A DNA stretch of 64,000 nt from Algoriphagus terrigena DSM 22685 (GTDB lineage: Bacteria > Bacteroidota > Bacteroidia > Cytophagales > Cyclobacteriaceae): positions 472,072 through 536,071 of the forward strand of contig NZ_AUBW01000003.1 of the NCBI RefSeq assembly GCF_000429445.1, in the 5' to 3' direction. Below the pieces are notes generated by a model. The model was not told the DNA's origin. It did not search any database and worked only from the letters and a program-made list of their open reading frames with translations. Numbering within the stretch: the stretch's first letter is position 1; each line of letters starts with the position of its first letter. The position numbers and the translations under genes were made by a program. This document shows positions 43,990 to 52,269 of this stretch, piece by piece.

Positions 43990-44019
43990 TTTGTGATCAG
44001 TTTAGTTAATAACACTCCG

Positions 44020-44051
44020 CAAAGAAATATATTTAATAGCTAATTGACAAA
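44020..44051 (-). promoter_or_regulatory. Promoter of the acpP operon
   Basis: On the minus strand TTTG (44051-44048), a 20-bp spacer, then TTTCTTTG (44027-44020), one mismatch from TAnnTTTG. Transcription would start near 44014, about 25 nt before the acpP ATG. Confidence 0.55.
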
Positions 44052-44111
44052 GAAATGGACGAAGTAAATTTTTAAGTAAAAACCCCGTTCGCCCCGCTCA
44101 ATTTTAATTTC

Positions 44112-44119
44112 TAACTTTG
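44112..44119 (+). promoter_or_regulatory. -7 box of the IPExxxVDY-pyk transcript
   Basis: TAACTTTG is a perfect match 23 nt before the ATG at 44142. The -33 position carries TTCG rather than TTG, so the promoter may be weak or regulated. Confidence 0.45.
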
Positions 44120-44141
44120 CCCCGATCACGATTCTTCCTAA

Positions 44142-44570
44142 ATGAAGAAGACCAAATTATTTATAGAACCCACATTTGATTTCGAGTTGCTAGGGCTTGT
44201 CTCGCCTGTCAAAGACTATAAAATGGCGTGGCTGATCAATCGGGATCTGGATTTGGATTTGGTTCGCGCAGAAGACATTCAAATCGAGTTTCTGTCCTCA
44301 GCTAAGCTGGAAATCGCTCAATTTTTCCTTTCTTTACCGCATGGTTATATCCAACTTTTGAAAAATAAAGCAATCAACACGTCGCAGCAATTGGCATATT
44401 TGATCCCGGAATTGCGAAATTTGGACTACTTCCTATTAGTACAAGACCACACACAGCAACTCAGTATTACTACCTTTGTGGATAATCTCGCCCAAAACCC
44501 CTTCATTCAAAGCGTAGTAAGACTGGATGTTTCAAAATTGAAATCGAAAGAAAACCTATTAACTTATTAA
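44142..44570 (+). CDS. IPExxxVDY-family protein
   Basis: A 142-residue protein of a small Bacteroidota-specific family named after the motif that appears here as IPELRNLDYFLLV (residues 89-101, with Leu for Val). The N-terminal half reads as mixed alpha/beta (YKMAWLINRDLDLDLVRAEDIQIEFL). No enzymatic motif is evident and the function is unknown. It ends 6 bp before the pyruvate kinase start, and this conserved linkage suggests a link to glycolysis or joint expression only. No signal peptide or membrane helix. Confidence 0.85.
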   Translation: MKKTKLFIEPTFDFELLGLVSPVKDYKMAWLINRDLDLDLVRAEDIQIEFLSSAKLEIAQFFLSLPHGYIQLLKNKAINTSQQLAYLIPELRNLDYFLLVQDHTQQLSITTFVDNLAQNPFIQSVVRLDVSKLKSKENLLTY

Positions 44571-44576
44571 AACCCG

Positions 44577-46007
44577 ATGAGCCACTTGCCTTTTAAGAAA
44601 ACAAAAATTCTGGCTACAATAGGCCCAGCCTCAAACAATTACGAGATGATCAAGAGCCTGGCTGCCGCCGGGGCCAATGTCTTCCGACTGAATTTTTCCC
44701 ACGGTAGCCATTCGGTACATCAGGAAGTCATCGAAATCATCCGTAAAGTAAATGCTGAACTCAACACCAATCTGGGCATCCTTCAGGATCTCCAGGGACC
44801 AAAAATCCGCGTCGGTGAAGTCGAAAACAACGGCGTGGAGATCAAGCCGGGAGAAAAGATCACGATCACCAATGACCCTGTGATCGGAACGGCCTCGCTC
44901 GTGAGCACCGTGTACCAGAATCTTCCAAACGACGTCGTGCCAGGCGACAGAATCCTGATCGACGATGGCAACTTGGAAGTAGTGGTGAACAGCACAGACG
45001 GAAAGAACGTCAACGCGACGGTAATCCACGGCGGAATCCTCAAATCCAGAAAGGGAATCAACCTTCCAAATACCAAGGTCTCGGCACCGTCGCTGACCGA
45101 AAAAGACATTGAGGATCTAGCGTTTGGCTTGGAGCAGGATGTGGATTGGATCGCTTTGTCGTTTGTAAGGTCTGCAGATGATATTGTTGATCTGAGAAAC
45201 AGAATAAAGGCAGCCGGCAAAGAATGTAAGATCGTCGCCAAAATCGAAAAGCCGGAAGCGCTTGACAATATCGACGCCATCATAGAAGCTACAGACGCCA
45301 TCATGGTGGCCCGTGGCGACTTGGGAGTGGAAGTTCCGATGGAGATTGTCCCGCTGTGGCAGAAGAAGATGGTGGAAAAGTGCAAACTGGCCTGCAAGCC
45401 TGTCATCATTGCTACGCAAATGATGGAAAGCATGATCCAAAACCCACGCCCAACCCGCGCTGAAACCAATGACGTGGCAAATGCAGTGCTGGATGGAGCT
45501 GATGCCGTGATGCTATCTGCCGAAACTGCCTCCGGTAAATATCCGGTAAATGCAGTCAAAGCCATGACCAGCATCATCATGTATCTGGAAGTAAATGCTG
45601 AGATCTACCATAACCTCTACAAAATCCCTGAGGAGGAAGAAACTTTCCTCAGCGACAACTTGATCCTGATGGCCGCCAGACTTTCCAGAAATGTGAAAGC
45701 AAAGGCGATTGTAGGTATTACCTATTCCGGCTTCACCGGATTTAGATTGGCTTCTCACCGTCCGCTTGCAAACATCTTTGTGTTTACAAGCAATCAAAAA
45801 CTCTTGACGCAGATGGCGTTGGTGTGGGGAGTGAGAGCGTACCACTACAGCAGCCAGGTGTCAACGGATGCGACTTTTGAAGACATCGAAAACACCCTGA
45901 AAAATGACAAACACGTCCTTTCGGGAGATATCATCATCAATACGGCAAGCATGCCATTGAAGGAAAAGGGTAGAACCAACATGCTTAAAATCCACGTGGT
46001 GGAGTAA
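44577..46007 (+). CDS. pyk: Pyruvate kinase
   Basis: Glycolytic enzyme making pyruvate and ATP from PEP. The 476-residue chain begins KKTKILATIGPASNN and includes VFRLNFSHGSH, the active-site KIEKPEALDNID with the catalytic Lys, MVARGDLGVEVP and the ATQMMESMIQNPRPTRAE signature near the PEP site. The C-terminal domain (residues about 355-476) is shorter than in the allosteric enterobacterial type but complete. It follows the IPExxxVDY gene by 6 bp and shares its promoter; a terminator lies 24 bp after its stop. Confidence 0.97.
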   Translation: MSHLPFKKTKILATIGPASNNYEMIKSLAAAGANVFRLNFSHGSHSVHQEVIEIIRKVNAELNTNLGILQDLQGPKIRVGEVENNGVEIKPGEKITITNDPVIGTASLVSTVYQNLPNDVVPGDRILIDDGNLEVVVNSTDGKNVNATVIHGGILKSRKGINLPNTKVSAPSLTEKDIEDLAFGLEQDVDWIALSFVRSADDIVDLRNRIKAAGKECKIVAKIEKPEALDNIDAIIEATDAIMVARGDLGVEVPMEIVPLWQKKMVEKCKLACKPVIIATQMMESMIQNPRPTRAETNDVANAVLDGADAVMLSAETASGKYPVNAVKAMTSIIMYLEVNAEIYHNLYKIPEEEETFLSDNLILMAARLSRNVKAKAIVGITYSGFTGFRLASHRPLANIFVFTSNQKLLTQMALVWGVRAYHYSSQVSTDATFEDIENTLKNDKHVLSGDIIINTASMPLKEKGRTNMLKIHVVE

Positions 46008-46030
46008 AAAGTAGGGTCTCATAACAACGA

Positions 46031-46068
46031 AAAAAATGGAGGATGTAAAAATTCTCCATTTTTTTTTG
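46031..46068 (+). terminator. Intrinsic terminator after pyk
   Basis: AAAAAATGGAG (46031-46041), a 12-nt loop and CTCCATTTTTTTT make an A/T-flanked hairpin 24 bp beyond the pyk stop. The 5-bp GC core is short, but the T tract is long. Confidence 0.65.
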
Positions 46069-46082
46069 GCTTTATCTAAACA

Positions 46083-46118
46083 AAATGTTTAACAAAAAGA
46101 TTTAAATGTTAAACAAAA
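46083..46118. promoter_or_regulatory. Two phased palindromic sites upstream of the fasciclin gene
   Basis: AAATGTTTAACAAAA (46083-46097) and AAATGTTAAACAAAA (46104-46118) are direct repeats with 14 of 15 bases equal, offset by 21 bp, exactly two helix turns. Each contains the palindrome TGTT-N-AACA. They end 13 bp before the fasciclin ATG. This looks like a pair of binding sites for one dimeric regulator; its identity is unknown. Confidence 0.45.
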
Positions 46119-46131
46119 CTTACTAATACCC

Positions 46132-47103
46132 ATGATAAAACCTACCAAAATCCTTCTTACTATGTCATTGCTGTTCGCATTTGTGTCATGCGATGACTCA
46201 GATGAAATGCCAGTGGACAATCCGTCTTTGACAGAAGCCGCCACTGATGCGGGTTTGACCACGCTACTAAGTGCAGTGGACGCCGTTCCGGGATTGGGCG
46301 CCGCCCTGCAGTCCGAAGCAGCGATTACTGTTTTTGCTCCTTCCAATGGCGCCTTTGAGGCTGCATTGGATGCTTTTGGTGTCGATGACCTATCTCAGCT
46401 CGTGACCAAGATCGGCGGAGAGGAAAATCTGCAGACGGTCCTCGGATTTCATGTCGTTCCTGCCGTTGCGTTTTCAAAGGACCTCTCGGCAACAAACACG
46501 TTTACCACGCTGGCCGGACAAGATCTGACTGTCAATGTGAGTGGTTCGGGGGTGACGGTGACCGACGCAACGGGAAATACAGTAAATGTGATAGCAGCAG
46601 ATGTCGCTATCGACAATGGCGTGGTACATGTGATCGACGGCGTCCTTCTACCGGAGCTGGATCTTCCCACGATCGTAGAAGCGGCTACTGCGGCGAACCT
46701 CACTGTACTGCTTGACGCTGTGAATGCTGCCGGCGTAGGGCAGACGCTTCTGGATGCAGAGGCTGTTACAGTCTTCGCGCCTACGAATGCTGCGTTTGTG
46801 GCACTCTTGGCGGAACTCAATGTCAGTTCGCTGCAAGAACTGATCGGAGCGATTGGTGCGGAAGGTGTCCAGAAAGTCCTCGGTTTTCACGTCGTTCCGG
46901 CAGTCGCATTCTCTTTTGATCTACAGGAAGGTAGTCAAACTGTTCCGACCTTAAGCGGCGAAGAGCTGACCGTCGTCCGTACTGGAAGCGAAGTGACTGT
47001 GACCGATGCCGGCGGCAATACCTATCGTGTGGTGGCTGCGGACGTAGCAGTGGAGAATGGTGTCGTACATGTCATCGACGGCGTCTTGCTTCCGACTTTG
47101 TAA
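46132..47103 (+). CDS. Two-domain fasciclin (FAS1) lipoprotein
   Basis: Surface or periplasmic lipoprotein of 323 residues. The signal sequence ends with the lipobox FAFVSC (Cys about 21). Two FAS1 domains follow, about 33-168 and 178-323. Both contain the H1 motif (ITVFAPSNGAFEAAL and VTVFAPTNAAFVALL) and a C-terminal H2 pattern (VAIDNGVVHVIDGVLLPE and VAVENGVVHVIDGVLLP). FAS1 domains mediate adhesion or bind small molecules and are common in Bacteroidota. The two domains are close to each other in sequence, so they arose by internal duplication. Upstream lie two phased palindromic sites. Confidence 0.92.
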   Translation: MIKPTKILLTMSLLFAFVSCDDSDEMPVDNPSLTEAATDAGLTTLLSAVDAVPGLGAALQSEAAITVFAPSNGAFEAALDAFGVDDLSQLVTKIGGEENLQTVLGFHVVPAVAFSKDLSATNTFTTLAGQDLTVNVSGSGVTVTDATGNTVNVIAADVAIDNGVVHVIDGVLLPELDLPTIVEAATAANLTVLLDAVNAAGVGQTLLDAEAVTVFAPTNAAFVALLAELNVSSLQELIGAIGAEGVQKVLGFHVVPAVAFSFDLQEGSQTVPTLSGEELTVVRTGSEVTVTDAGGNTYRVVAADVAVENGVVHVIDGVLLPTL

Positions 47104-47128
47104 GCACATTCTGCCAAGAATTGTCGTG

Positions 47129-47162
47129 AAAGACTGGCCCAAAAAAAGGGTCAGTCTTTTTC
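47129..47162. terminator. Terminator between fasciclin and NFACT genes
   Basis: GACTGGCCC (47132-47140) pairs with GGGTCAGTC (47148-47156) with one G-U, around a run of A. T tract follows. It lies between two convergent genes and may act in both directions. Confidence 0.75.
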
Positions 47163-47224
47163 TTTTGTACTCGTTGTGAGTTCGCGGATTCGATTTGAAA
47201 TAATAGTAACCGAACCGGGTAGGC

Positions 47225-48808
47225 CTACGATTTTCTGGCGGAGGTTTCTTCGTCTGGGCCTACAGGCGGCACCAAGATCACTTTTTCCCGATCTACCATC
47301 ACCGAACCCGGCGCTGACCCCTTGACTTTCCGTACAAATTTCGCCTGGGTATAGATGACCGGGGCCAGGGAATCGGTCTTTAATTTGGAGTAGAAAGCCG
47401 CCAAACCCGCAGCACGCTCCAATACGGAATTGGGCAAAACCGAGATTCCTTTCATGCGGATTAGAACGTGGGAACCGGGAACCTGTCTGGCATGCAGCCA
47501 GAGATCGTCTTTGTGGGCAAATCCCCGGAGCATCTCGTCGTTGTCTTTGGCTGACTTTCCGACCCAGATGGTGAAGCCTTCAAATTCGAAAACTTTGAAC
47601 GGCAAACCGCTGGCTTCTTTGGTGATTGCCTTGTCCTCTTTGTTGGTCTTTTGATAGTTCTTAAGGCCTCTGAATTCGCCAATAGCCTCGATCGCGCTGA
47701 TTTTTTGTTCCAGCTCGGCCTTGAGATTGAGCTTGGATGCGATGGTCTTGGCGATTTGATCCAGCTCGATCTGTCGGTTTTTGGATTTTCGGTAGAGCGA
47801 TTCGGCCAGTTGCTGGGGCTTCTGGTTGTGTTTCAGTGTGACTTTGACAGTATTTCCCGTGTAAAAATCCAAAAGCTCGGCTTCCTGTTTTCCATCTTGA
47901 AACTCATGCAGGTTCGCCATGATCACGTCAGCCAGTTGGCTCGGTGAAGCTGAATTTCTAAGTTCGTCCAACTTCGCGCTGGATTTCAAGATGTAGGAAT
48001 CGGTCTTTTTTAGCTGATCCTGATAGCTTTTAAGCAGGCCGTTCTTTTCTTTTTCAAAGTTTCCCTTGACCAAAGCTGCATAAAAAAGCTCATTGGTCGC
48101 TTGGATGGGATCGGAAAGTGTCTTGATCGGGTGGATTTCAGGCAAAAGACTCAAGTGGACTTCTCCCTGCTTTTCTGCCAAAGCAAAAAGAGGGGCATCC
48201 AATAGATCCAGCAAGTCCTGCATCAGCGCCCATTTCGTTTCTATTGAAGCCTCTGGATAGCCCCGTTCCTTTAGCCAGGCGCGCGGGATGGCCCCCAAAG
48301 TCGGCAGAAATTGAGAAGCATTTCCCTCCAATTCGATGAATCGCTCTTGGCTCAGATCCAACGGCTTTTCCAAACTTCTCCAGTCCAGATCCCGGTCTTC
48401 TTTGATTTCATTTCGGAAGAGTAGGGAGGGAGCCGCAGCCTTATCTTGGTACAAAAGCACATTGCTTCGGTTGCCATGGAGCTTGAAGACCAGTTTTTTC
48501 CCTGATTGCAGATCGAAATAAAAGGCCCGCTCAAAGCTGAAAACCGCGCATTTCAGGATGACCTCGCCGATCAGTTCAGGAAATAGGTCGATGCTGTTGC
48601 GCTTGGCTCGGTGAAAATCCGCCGGGAAACTCAGATAAACCTGAGGAGGAAGCAAATGTGCTCGGATAAATAGACTTCCGTCGGCACCATCCGTCTCTAG
48701 TATTAATTCATCCTTGTTTTGTGAAAAACAGGCGACGAATTGGTTTCCCGCCAGCCTGTCATTCAGGGCAGGGGTGAGGTACTTGAGAAAATGGTAATTG
48801 AGGTGCAT
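47225..48808 (-). CDS. NFACT-domain RNA-binding protein (RqcH/Rqc2-like)
   Basis: A 527-residue member of the NFACT family, whose best-known members bind stalled 50S-peptidyl-tRNA complexes and add C-terminal Ala tails (RqcH). The N-terminal NFACT-N part (MHLNYHFLKYLTPALNDRLAG to about residue 190) is followed by a coiled coil (about 270-375) and the C-terminal NFACT-R domain with VFEFEGFTIWVGKSAKDND, DLWLHARQVPGSHVLIR and AKFVRKVKGSAPGSVMVDR. This is the normal domain order, but the N-terminal DxR motif of RqcH was not found, so tailing activity is uncertain. It is the last gene of an overlapping operon: it overlaps the MBL-fold gene by one base. Confidence 0.87.
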   Translation of the reverse strand: MHLNYHFLKYLTPALNDRLAGNQFVACFSQNKDELILETDGADGSLFIRAHLLPPQVYLSFPADFHRAKRNSIDLFPELIGEVILKCAVFSFERAFYFDLQSGKKLVFKLHGNRSNVLLYQDKAAAPSLLFRNEIKEDRDLDWRSLEKPLDLSQERFIELEGNASQFLPTLGAIPRAWLKERGYPEASIETKWALMQDLLDLLDAPLFALAEKQGEVHLSLLPEIHPIKTLSDPIQATNELFYAALVKGNFEKEKNGLLKSYQDQLKKTDSYILKSSAKLDELRNSASPSQLADVIMANLHEFQDGKQEAELLDFYTGNTVKVTLKHNQKPQQLAESLYRKSKNRQIELDQIAKTIASKLNLKAELEQKISAIEAIGEFRGLKNYQKTNKEDKAITKEASGLPFKVFEFEGFTIWVGKSAKDNDEMLRGFAHKDDLWLHARQVPGSHVLIRMKGISVLPNSVLERAAGLAAFYSKLKTDSLAPVIYTQAKFVRKVKGSAPGSVMVDREKVILVPPVGPDEETSARKS

Positions 48809-49572
48809 CAGGCCAAAGTTAACTCCAGCCCATCGTAGGCCAAGGCCATCCCCTCCGGGATTTGTTTGTCAACCGCATCGTGAAGGCCCAGACGGTGGGA
48901 AATATGGGTGAAATAGGTACGTCTGGCACCTATTTTTTTGGCCACGGCTATGGCTTCATCCAGTGTGAAATGAGAAATATGGGGAGTAATCTGAAGCGCG
49001 TTCAGCACAAGAACCTCTGTGCCTTCGAGTAACTTCATCGATTCTTCGGGGATGTGATTGGCGTCGGTGATGTAGCTGAAATCACCTATCCGAAACCCAA
49101 ACACCGGTAGCTTGTAATGCAAGACGGGGATTGGAGTCACATCCAGCCCCTTCACGTTGAAGGGATTTTCGGTAATCTCCACCGGCTCAACCTGAGGCAC
49201 ACCAGGGTATTTTTTTGAGCTGAAGATGTAGGCATATTCACGCTGGACTTGATCGAGTACATTCCTGGCAGCAAAGATCGGGATATCCGTTTGTTGCATG
49301 AAATTAAACGGACGGATATCATCCAGGCCGGCAGTATGGTCCTTGTGCTCGTGGGTGAAAAGGATCGCATCGAGCCGCTGGACCCCGGCGCGAAGCATTT
49401 GCATCCGGAAGTCGGGCCCCGTATCGACGACCAGCGATACGCCCTCGGCTTCTACATGAATCGAGGTCCGAAACCTCTTGTTTCTAAAATCCAGCGACTT
49501 ACAAACCTCGCAATCGCAGCCGATCACGGGAACTCCCTGAGAGGTACCGGTTCCTAGAAAATTGACTTTCAA
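48808..49572 (-). CDS. MBL-fold metallohydrolase (PhnP-like)
   Basis: Metallo-beta-lactamase-fold enzyme of 254 residues, similar to PhnP phosphodiesterases. It starts KVNFLGTGTSQGVPVIGCDCEVCKS, with three cysteines that could form a structural zinc site as in PhnP, then the metal-binding THEHKDHTAGLDDIRPFN and later ITDANHIPEES and FTHISHRLG. The substrate is likely a phosphodiester of nucleotide or phosphonate type; no phn genes are nearby, so phosphonate use is unlikely. Overlaps: 4 bp with the small gene upstream and 1 bp with the NFACT gene downstream. Confidence 0.9.
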   Translation of the reverse strand: MKVNFLGTGTSQGVPVIGCDCEVCKSLDFRNKRFRTSIHVEAEGVSLVVDTGPDFRMQMLRAGVQRLDAILFTHEHKDHTAGLDDIRPFNFMQQTDIPIFAARNVLDQVQREYAYIFSSKKYPGVPQVEPVEITENPFNVKGLDVTPIPVLHYKLPVFGFRIGDFSYITDANHIPEESMKLLEGTEVLVLNALQITPHISHFTLDEAIAVAKKIGARRTYFTHISHRLGLHDAVDKQIPEGMALAYDGLELTLA

Positions 49573-49847
49573 AATTTCAGCGAGGTTTGGCGGAGGTCGT
49601 TCAAGAAGTCTTGGTTGGCTTTCTCTTTGAAATCCTTGGGATCGAAATTCAGCTCATTGATGATGTCAATCAGCGCATTGATCTTTCCTTCCAGGGGAAA
49701 GTATTTGTTGACAATGACGATTTTGGTCTCGTTAAGTACACAATAGCCGGATTTGAAGTTCCCCTTTTCATACCTCAGGATGTAGTCCGAGGCGGAAAAG
49801 AGATTTTCCATCTTGTCCAAAAAATGCTTGGTGTACTTGATCGCCAT
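49569..49847 (-). CDS. Small protein of unknown function in response-regulator operon
   Basis: A 92-residue protein not recognised as any characterised family. It reads as helix (KYTKHFLDKMENLFSASD), strands (YILRYEKGNFKSGYCVL and KIVIVNKYFPLEGKINAL) and a C-terminal amphipathic helix (DFKEKANQDFLNDLRQ), so it is probably a small globular alpha/beta protein. Its ATG shares one base with the stop of the response regulator upstream, and it overlaps the MBL gene by 4 bp, so it is surely co-translated. No motif suggests enzymatic activity. Being sandwiched between signalling and RNA-related genes makes it a candidate accessory factor. Confidence 0.82.
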   Translation of the reverse strand: MAIKYTKHFLDKMENLFSASDYILRYEKGNFKSGYCVLNETKIVIVNKYFPLEGKINALIDIINELNFDPKDFKEKANQDFLNDLRQTSLKF

Positions 49848-50224
49848 CAGCTCAGGAATTTTTTGACAGTGGCTAGGACTTTATCGTAGTCGAGCGGTTT
49901 CTGGATGAAATCATCAAACCCAAATCTGCGAAATTCCTCCGGAGTGTAGTTGTTGATATTGCCGCTGATGGCAATGATCGGGAGTTTGCTGATCGATTCG
50001 TCGGCCAGCGCTCGGATTTGTCGGGTACATTCCATTCCATCCATGACCGGCATACTGATGTCCATCAGGATCAGGTCAAATTTTTCCTTTTCCAGCAGTT
50101 CAAGAACCTGTTTCCCATTTCTGGCCGCTTTCATTTGATAATTCTCAAATGCCAGGACATTTTTGGTCAGGTTGATGATGATGGAACTGTCCTCTCCAAC
50201 GAGGATTTTTTTAGCGTCGCTCAT
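49847..50224 (-). CDS. Single-domain response regulator
   Basis: A 125-residue stand-alone receiver (CheY-like). Acidic pocket Glu11/Asp12 in LVGEDSS, phospho-acceptor Asp55 in LILMDISMPVMDG, and Lys in FIQKPLDYDKVL. There is no output domain, so it may act as a phosphate relay or by protein binding. It begins inside the last 4 bp of the receiver-HPt gene and ends one base into the small unknown gene. Cognate kinase is not adjacent; the hybrid kinase at 22964-25897 is a theoretical partner only. Confidence 0.94.
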   Translation of the reverse strand: MSDAKKILVGEDSSIIINLTKNVLAFENYQMKAARNGKQVLELLEKEKFDLILMDISMPVMDGMECTRQIRALADESISKLPIIAISGNINNYTPEEFRRFGFDDFIQKPLDYDKVLATVKKFLS

Positions 50225-50973
50225 AAACCAAAAATAGGCTCTTGGTGGAAAAAATCACGGAATTGCCCCATTTCATTTCTCAGTTTTTTGATTTCTTTGC
50301 AGAATTCTCCGGTTTTACCGCTTCTTCCGTATTCTTCGGCCTTAGCGGCGTGTTGGTAGACACGCATCGCACCCAGCGTCCCCGAATTTCCTTTCAGGAT
50401 GTGGATTTTTCCCAGTAAGACCTCGATGGGAGAGTTCTCATCAAAACTGTCGATCAGCTCTTCTGTTTCTTCGCATTCCGTGAGAAATTCGGCGAAAACT
50501 TTTTGAATCGCCTGCTCGGAGTTGTATTTGAGAAGTTGCGTCAGGATCTTCTTATCCATGACCAGAGCCTCTTCTTGCGGGGCTTCGGGTGACTTTATCG
50601 TCCCGGATTGACCTTTTAGATAGCCCTGTACCAGTTGGATGAAATCCTTCGGCCGGATTGGTTTGGTGACAAAATCATCAAATCCCTGCTCCAAAAAGCT
50701 CTCCCGATCAGATTCCTCTGCATAGGCTGTGACCGCCAGGATCGGACAGGTGAGATTGGTTTCCTGCCGGATTTTCTTCATCGCGGTGATGCCATCCATC
50801 AGGGGCATCTGGATATCCATCAGGATTAGGTTAAAATCCATCGCCTTTGCCAGTTCTACCGCCTCCAGCCCGTTTTTGGCGGATTCAACAGAAAAAAGTT
50901 GCCCGATCAGATTTTCAAACAGCTTCCTGTTCAGGTCATTATCATCTACAATCAATACTCTTTTGCTTTTCAT
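50221..50973 (-). CDS. Receiver plus HPt phosphotransfer protein
   Basis: A 250-residue signalling protein with a receiver domain (Asp10/Asp11, phospho-acceptor Asp53 in LILMDIQMPLMDG, Lys in VTKPIRPKDF) followed by a linker and an HPt domain (about 145-250) with His191 in HILKGNSGTLGA. Both phospho-acceptors are present, so it could pass phosphate either way between a hybrid kinase and the single-domain regulator next door. It is first in the five-gene operon. Divergent from miaA. Confidence 0.93.
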   Translation of the reverse strand: MKSKRVLIVDDNDLNRKLFENLIGQLFSVESAKNGLEAVELAKAMDFNLILMDIQMPLMDGITAMKKIRQETNLTCPILAVTAYAEESDRESFLEQGFDDFVTKPIRPKDFIQLVQGYLKGQSGTIKSPEAPQEEALVMDKKILTQLLKYNSEQAIQKVFAEFLTECEETEELIDSFDENSPIEVLLGKIHILKGNSGTLGAMRVYQHAAKAEEYGRSGKTGEFCKEIKKLRNEMGQFRDFFHQEPIFGL

Positions 50974-51027
50974 CTGCTTATGATTGATTTTTAATGGTCA
51001 GATAGTGGATTTTTGGTGGATCAAAAT

Positions 51028-51945
51028 TTGAAAACTTTGGCGGAGGAAAAAGTTCTTATTCTGGTAATTGGGCCCACGGCGGTAGGTAAAACCGACCTTT
51101 GTCTAAAGCTAGCCAAAAAATTTGACACCGAAATTGTGTCTTGCGACAGCAGGCAATTTTATCGGGAGATGAATCTCGGTACAGCCAAACCCACAGAAGA
51201 GGAGCTCCTGCAGGTCCCGCATCACCTGATCAATACCCGCTCCATCGAAGAGGACTACGATGTGAAGCAGTTTGAAAAAGACGCCTTGGAGATCTTGGAC
51301 GAGATCTTCAAATTCAATTCAGTCGCGATCATGACGGGAGGCTCAGGACTTTTTGCGGATGCGATTGCCAAAGGATTTGACGAAATGCCAGACGTGGATC
51401 CTACGATCCGGACAAAGATTATCGGGGAATTTGAGGAAAAGGGACTCGCGTGGCTTCAGTCGCAAATCGCTGACGCTGATCCTGAATATTACAGTCAAGT
51501 GGACCGCCAAAATCCCCAACGATTGATGCGCGCGCTGGAAGTTTATCTCGGCACGGGAAAGAAATTCAGCAGTTTTCGGGTGAAAAAGCAGGCGGAGCGT
51601 CCCTTCAAAATCATCAAGATCGGGCTGGAGAGAGACCGGGAAGAGCTGTATCAGCGGATCGACGCGCGGATGGATCAGATGATCGCTGCAGGCCTGTTTG
51701 ACGAGGCGGACGCGCTCTTTGGCAAACGGCACCTGAATGCCATGCAGACAGTCGGCTATTCGGAGATTTTCGGATATCTGGAGGGCAACTACGACAAAGA
51801 GGAAGCCGTCCGACTCCTAAAACGAAACTCCCGACGGTATGCCAAACGTCAACTTACCTGGTTTCGCCGGGACCCGGAGATCCGCTGGTTTCACCCTGAC
51901 CAGGTCGGCGCAATCCTGAACTGGATCGACACTCAGATCGCCTGA
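51028..51945 (+). CDS. miaA: tRNA dimethylallyltransferase, non-ATG start
   Basis: Adds a dimethylallyl group to A37 of tRNAs reading UNN codons. Catalytic features are the P-loop IGPTAVGKT, the DSRQFYREMNLGTAKP block with the catalytic Asp, and TGGSGLFADAIAKGFDEMP. No ATG precedes the P-loop in frame. Candidate starts are TTG 51013, GTG 51016 and TTG 51028; the last (residue 1 of LKTLAEEKVLILVIGPT) gives the usual distance of about 15 residues to the P-loop and is chosen, but any could be right. The length is then 305 residues. A possible -7 box (GATTTTTG, 51008-51015) overlaps the earlier candidates. The stop overlaps the next gene on the other strand by 13 bp. Confidence 0.88.
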   Translation: MKTLAEEKVLILVIGPTAVGKTDLCLKLAKKFDTEIVSCDSRQFYREMNLGTAKPTEEELLQVPHHLINTRSIEEDYDVKQFEKDALEILDEIFKFNSVAIMTGGSGLFADAIAKGFDEMPDVDPTIRTKIIGEFEEKGLAWLQSQIADADPEYYSQVDRQNPQRLMRALEVYLGTGKKFSSFRVKKQAERPFKIIKIGLERDREELYQRIDARMDQMIAAGLFDEADALFGKRHLNAMQTVGYSEIFGYLEGNYDKEEAVRLLKRNSRRYAKRQLTWFRRDPEIRWFHPDQVGAILNWIDTQIA

Positions 51946-52268
51946 AAGCCGCTCATGGTGGCCACCCAATTGTAGGGCGCTTTTTTGATCAGGGAGTTGT
52001 ACTGATGTTGGTTGACTTTCATCTGGCGGACGATCTCCAGACTTTTCTTGGAGATCTTACTCTCCGGATTCGACTTTTTTAAGCGGTCAAGTACGGTATC
52101 CGGATCGGTGATCTCGCCCAAGATCAAACCCAGCTCAGGGTGATTCAATCCTAGTTTTGAAACCAGCTCACGCTGTAGATTGAGCTTGCGCTGCATGCTG
52201 TTTTTCACAGTGAGAAAAAAAAGTATGCAGGCGCCGCCCAGAGTGATAAACAATGGAATAAATCCCAT
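51933..52268 (-). CDS. Small membrane-anchored protein of unknown function
   Basis: A 111-residue protein with one N-terminal transmembrane helix (FIPLFITLGGACILFFLTV) and a basic, helical cytoplasmic part (SMQRKLNLQRELVSKLG, then ITDPDTVLDRLKKSNPESK). It has no recognised domain. It lies 1 bp downstream of pfkA and is probably translated with it. The end overlaps the miaA stop by 13 bp on the opposite strand. No function can be offered; the linkage to pfkA may be only positional. Confidence 0.75.
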   Translation of the reverse strand: MGFIPLFITLGGACILFFLTVKNSMQRKLNLQRELVSKLGLNHPELGLILGEITDPDTVLDRLKKSNPESKISKKSLEIVRQMKVNQHQYNSLIKKAPYNWVATMSGFQAI

Positions 52269-52269
52269 A

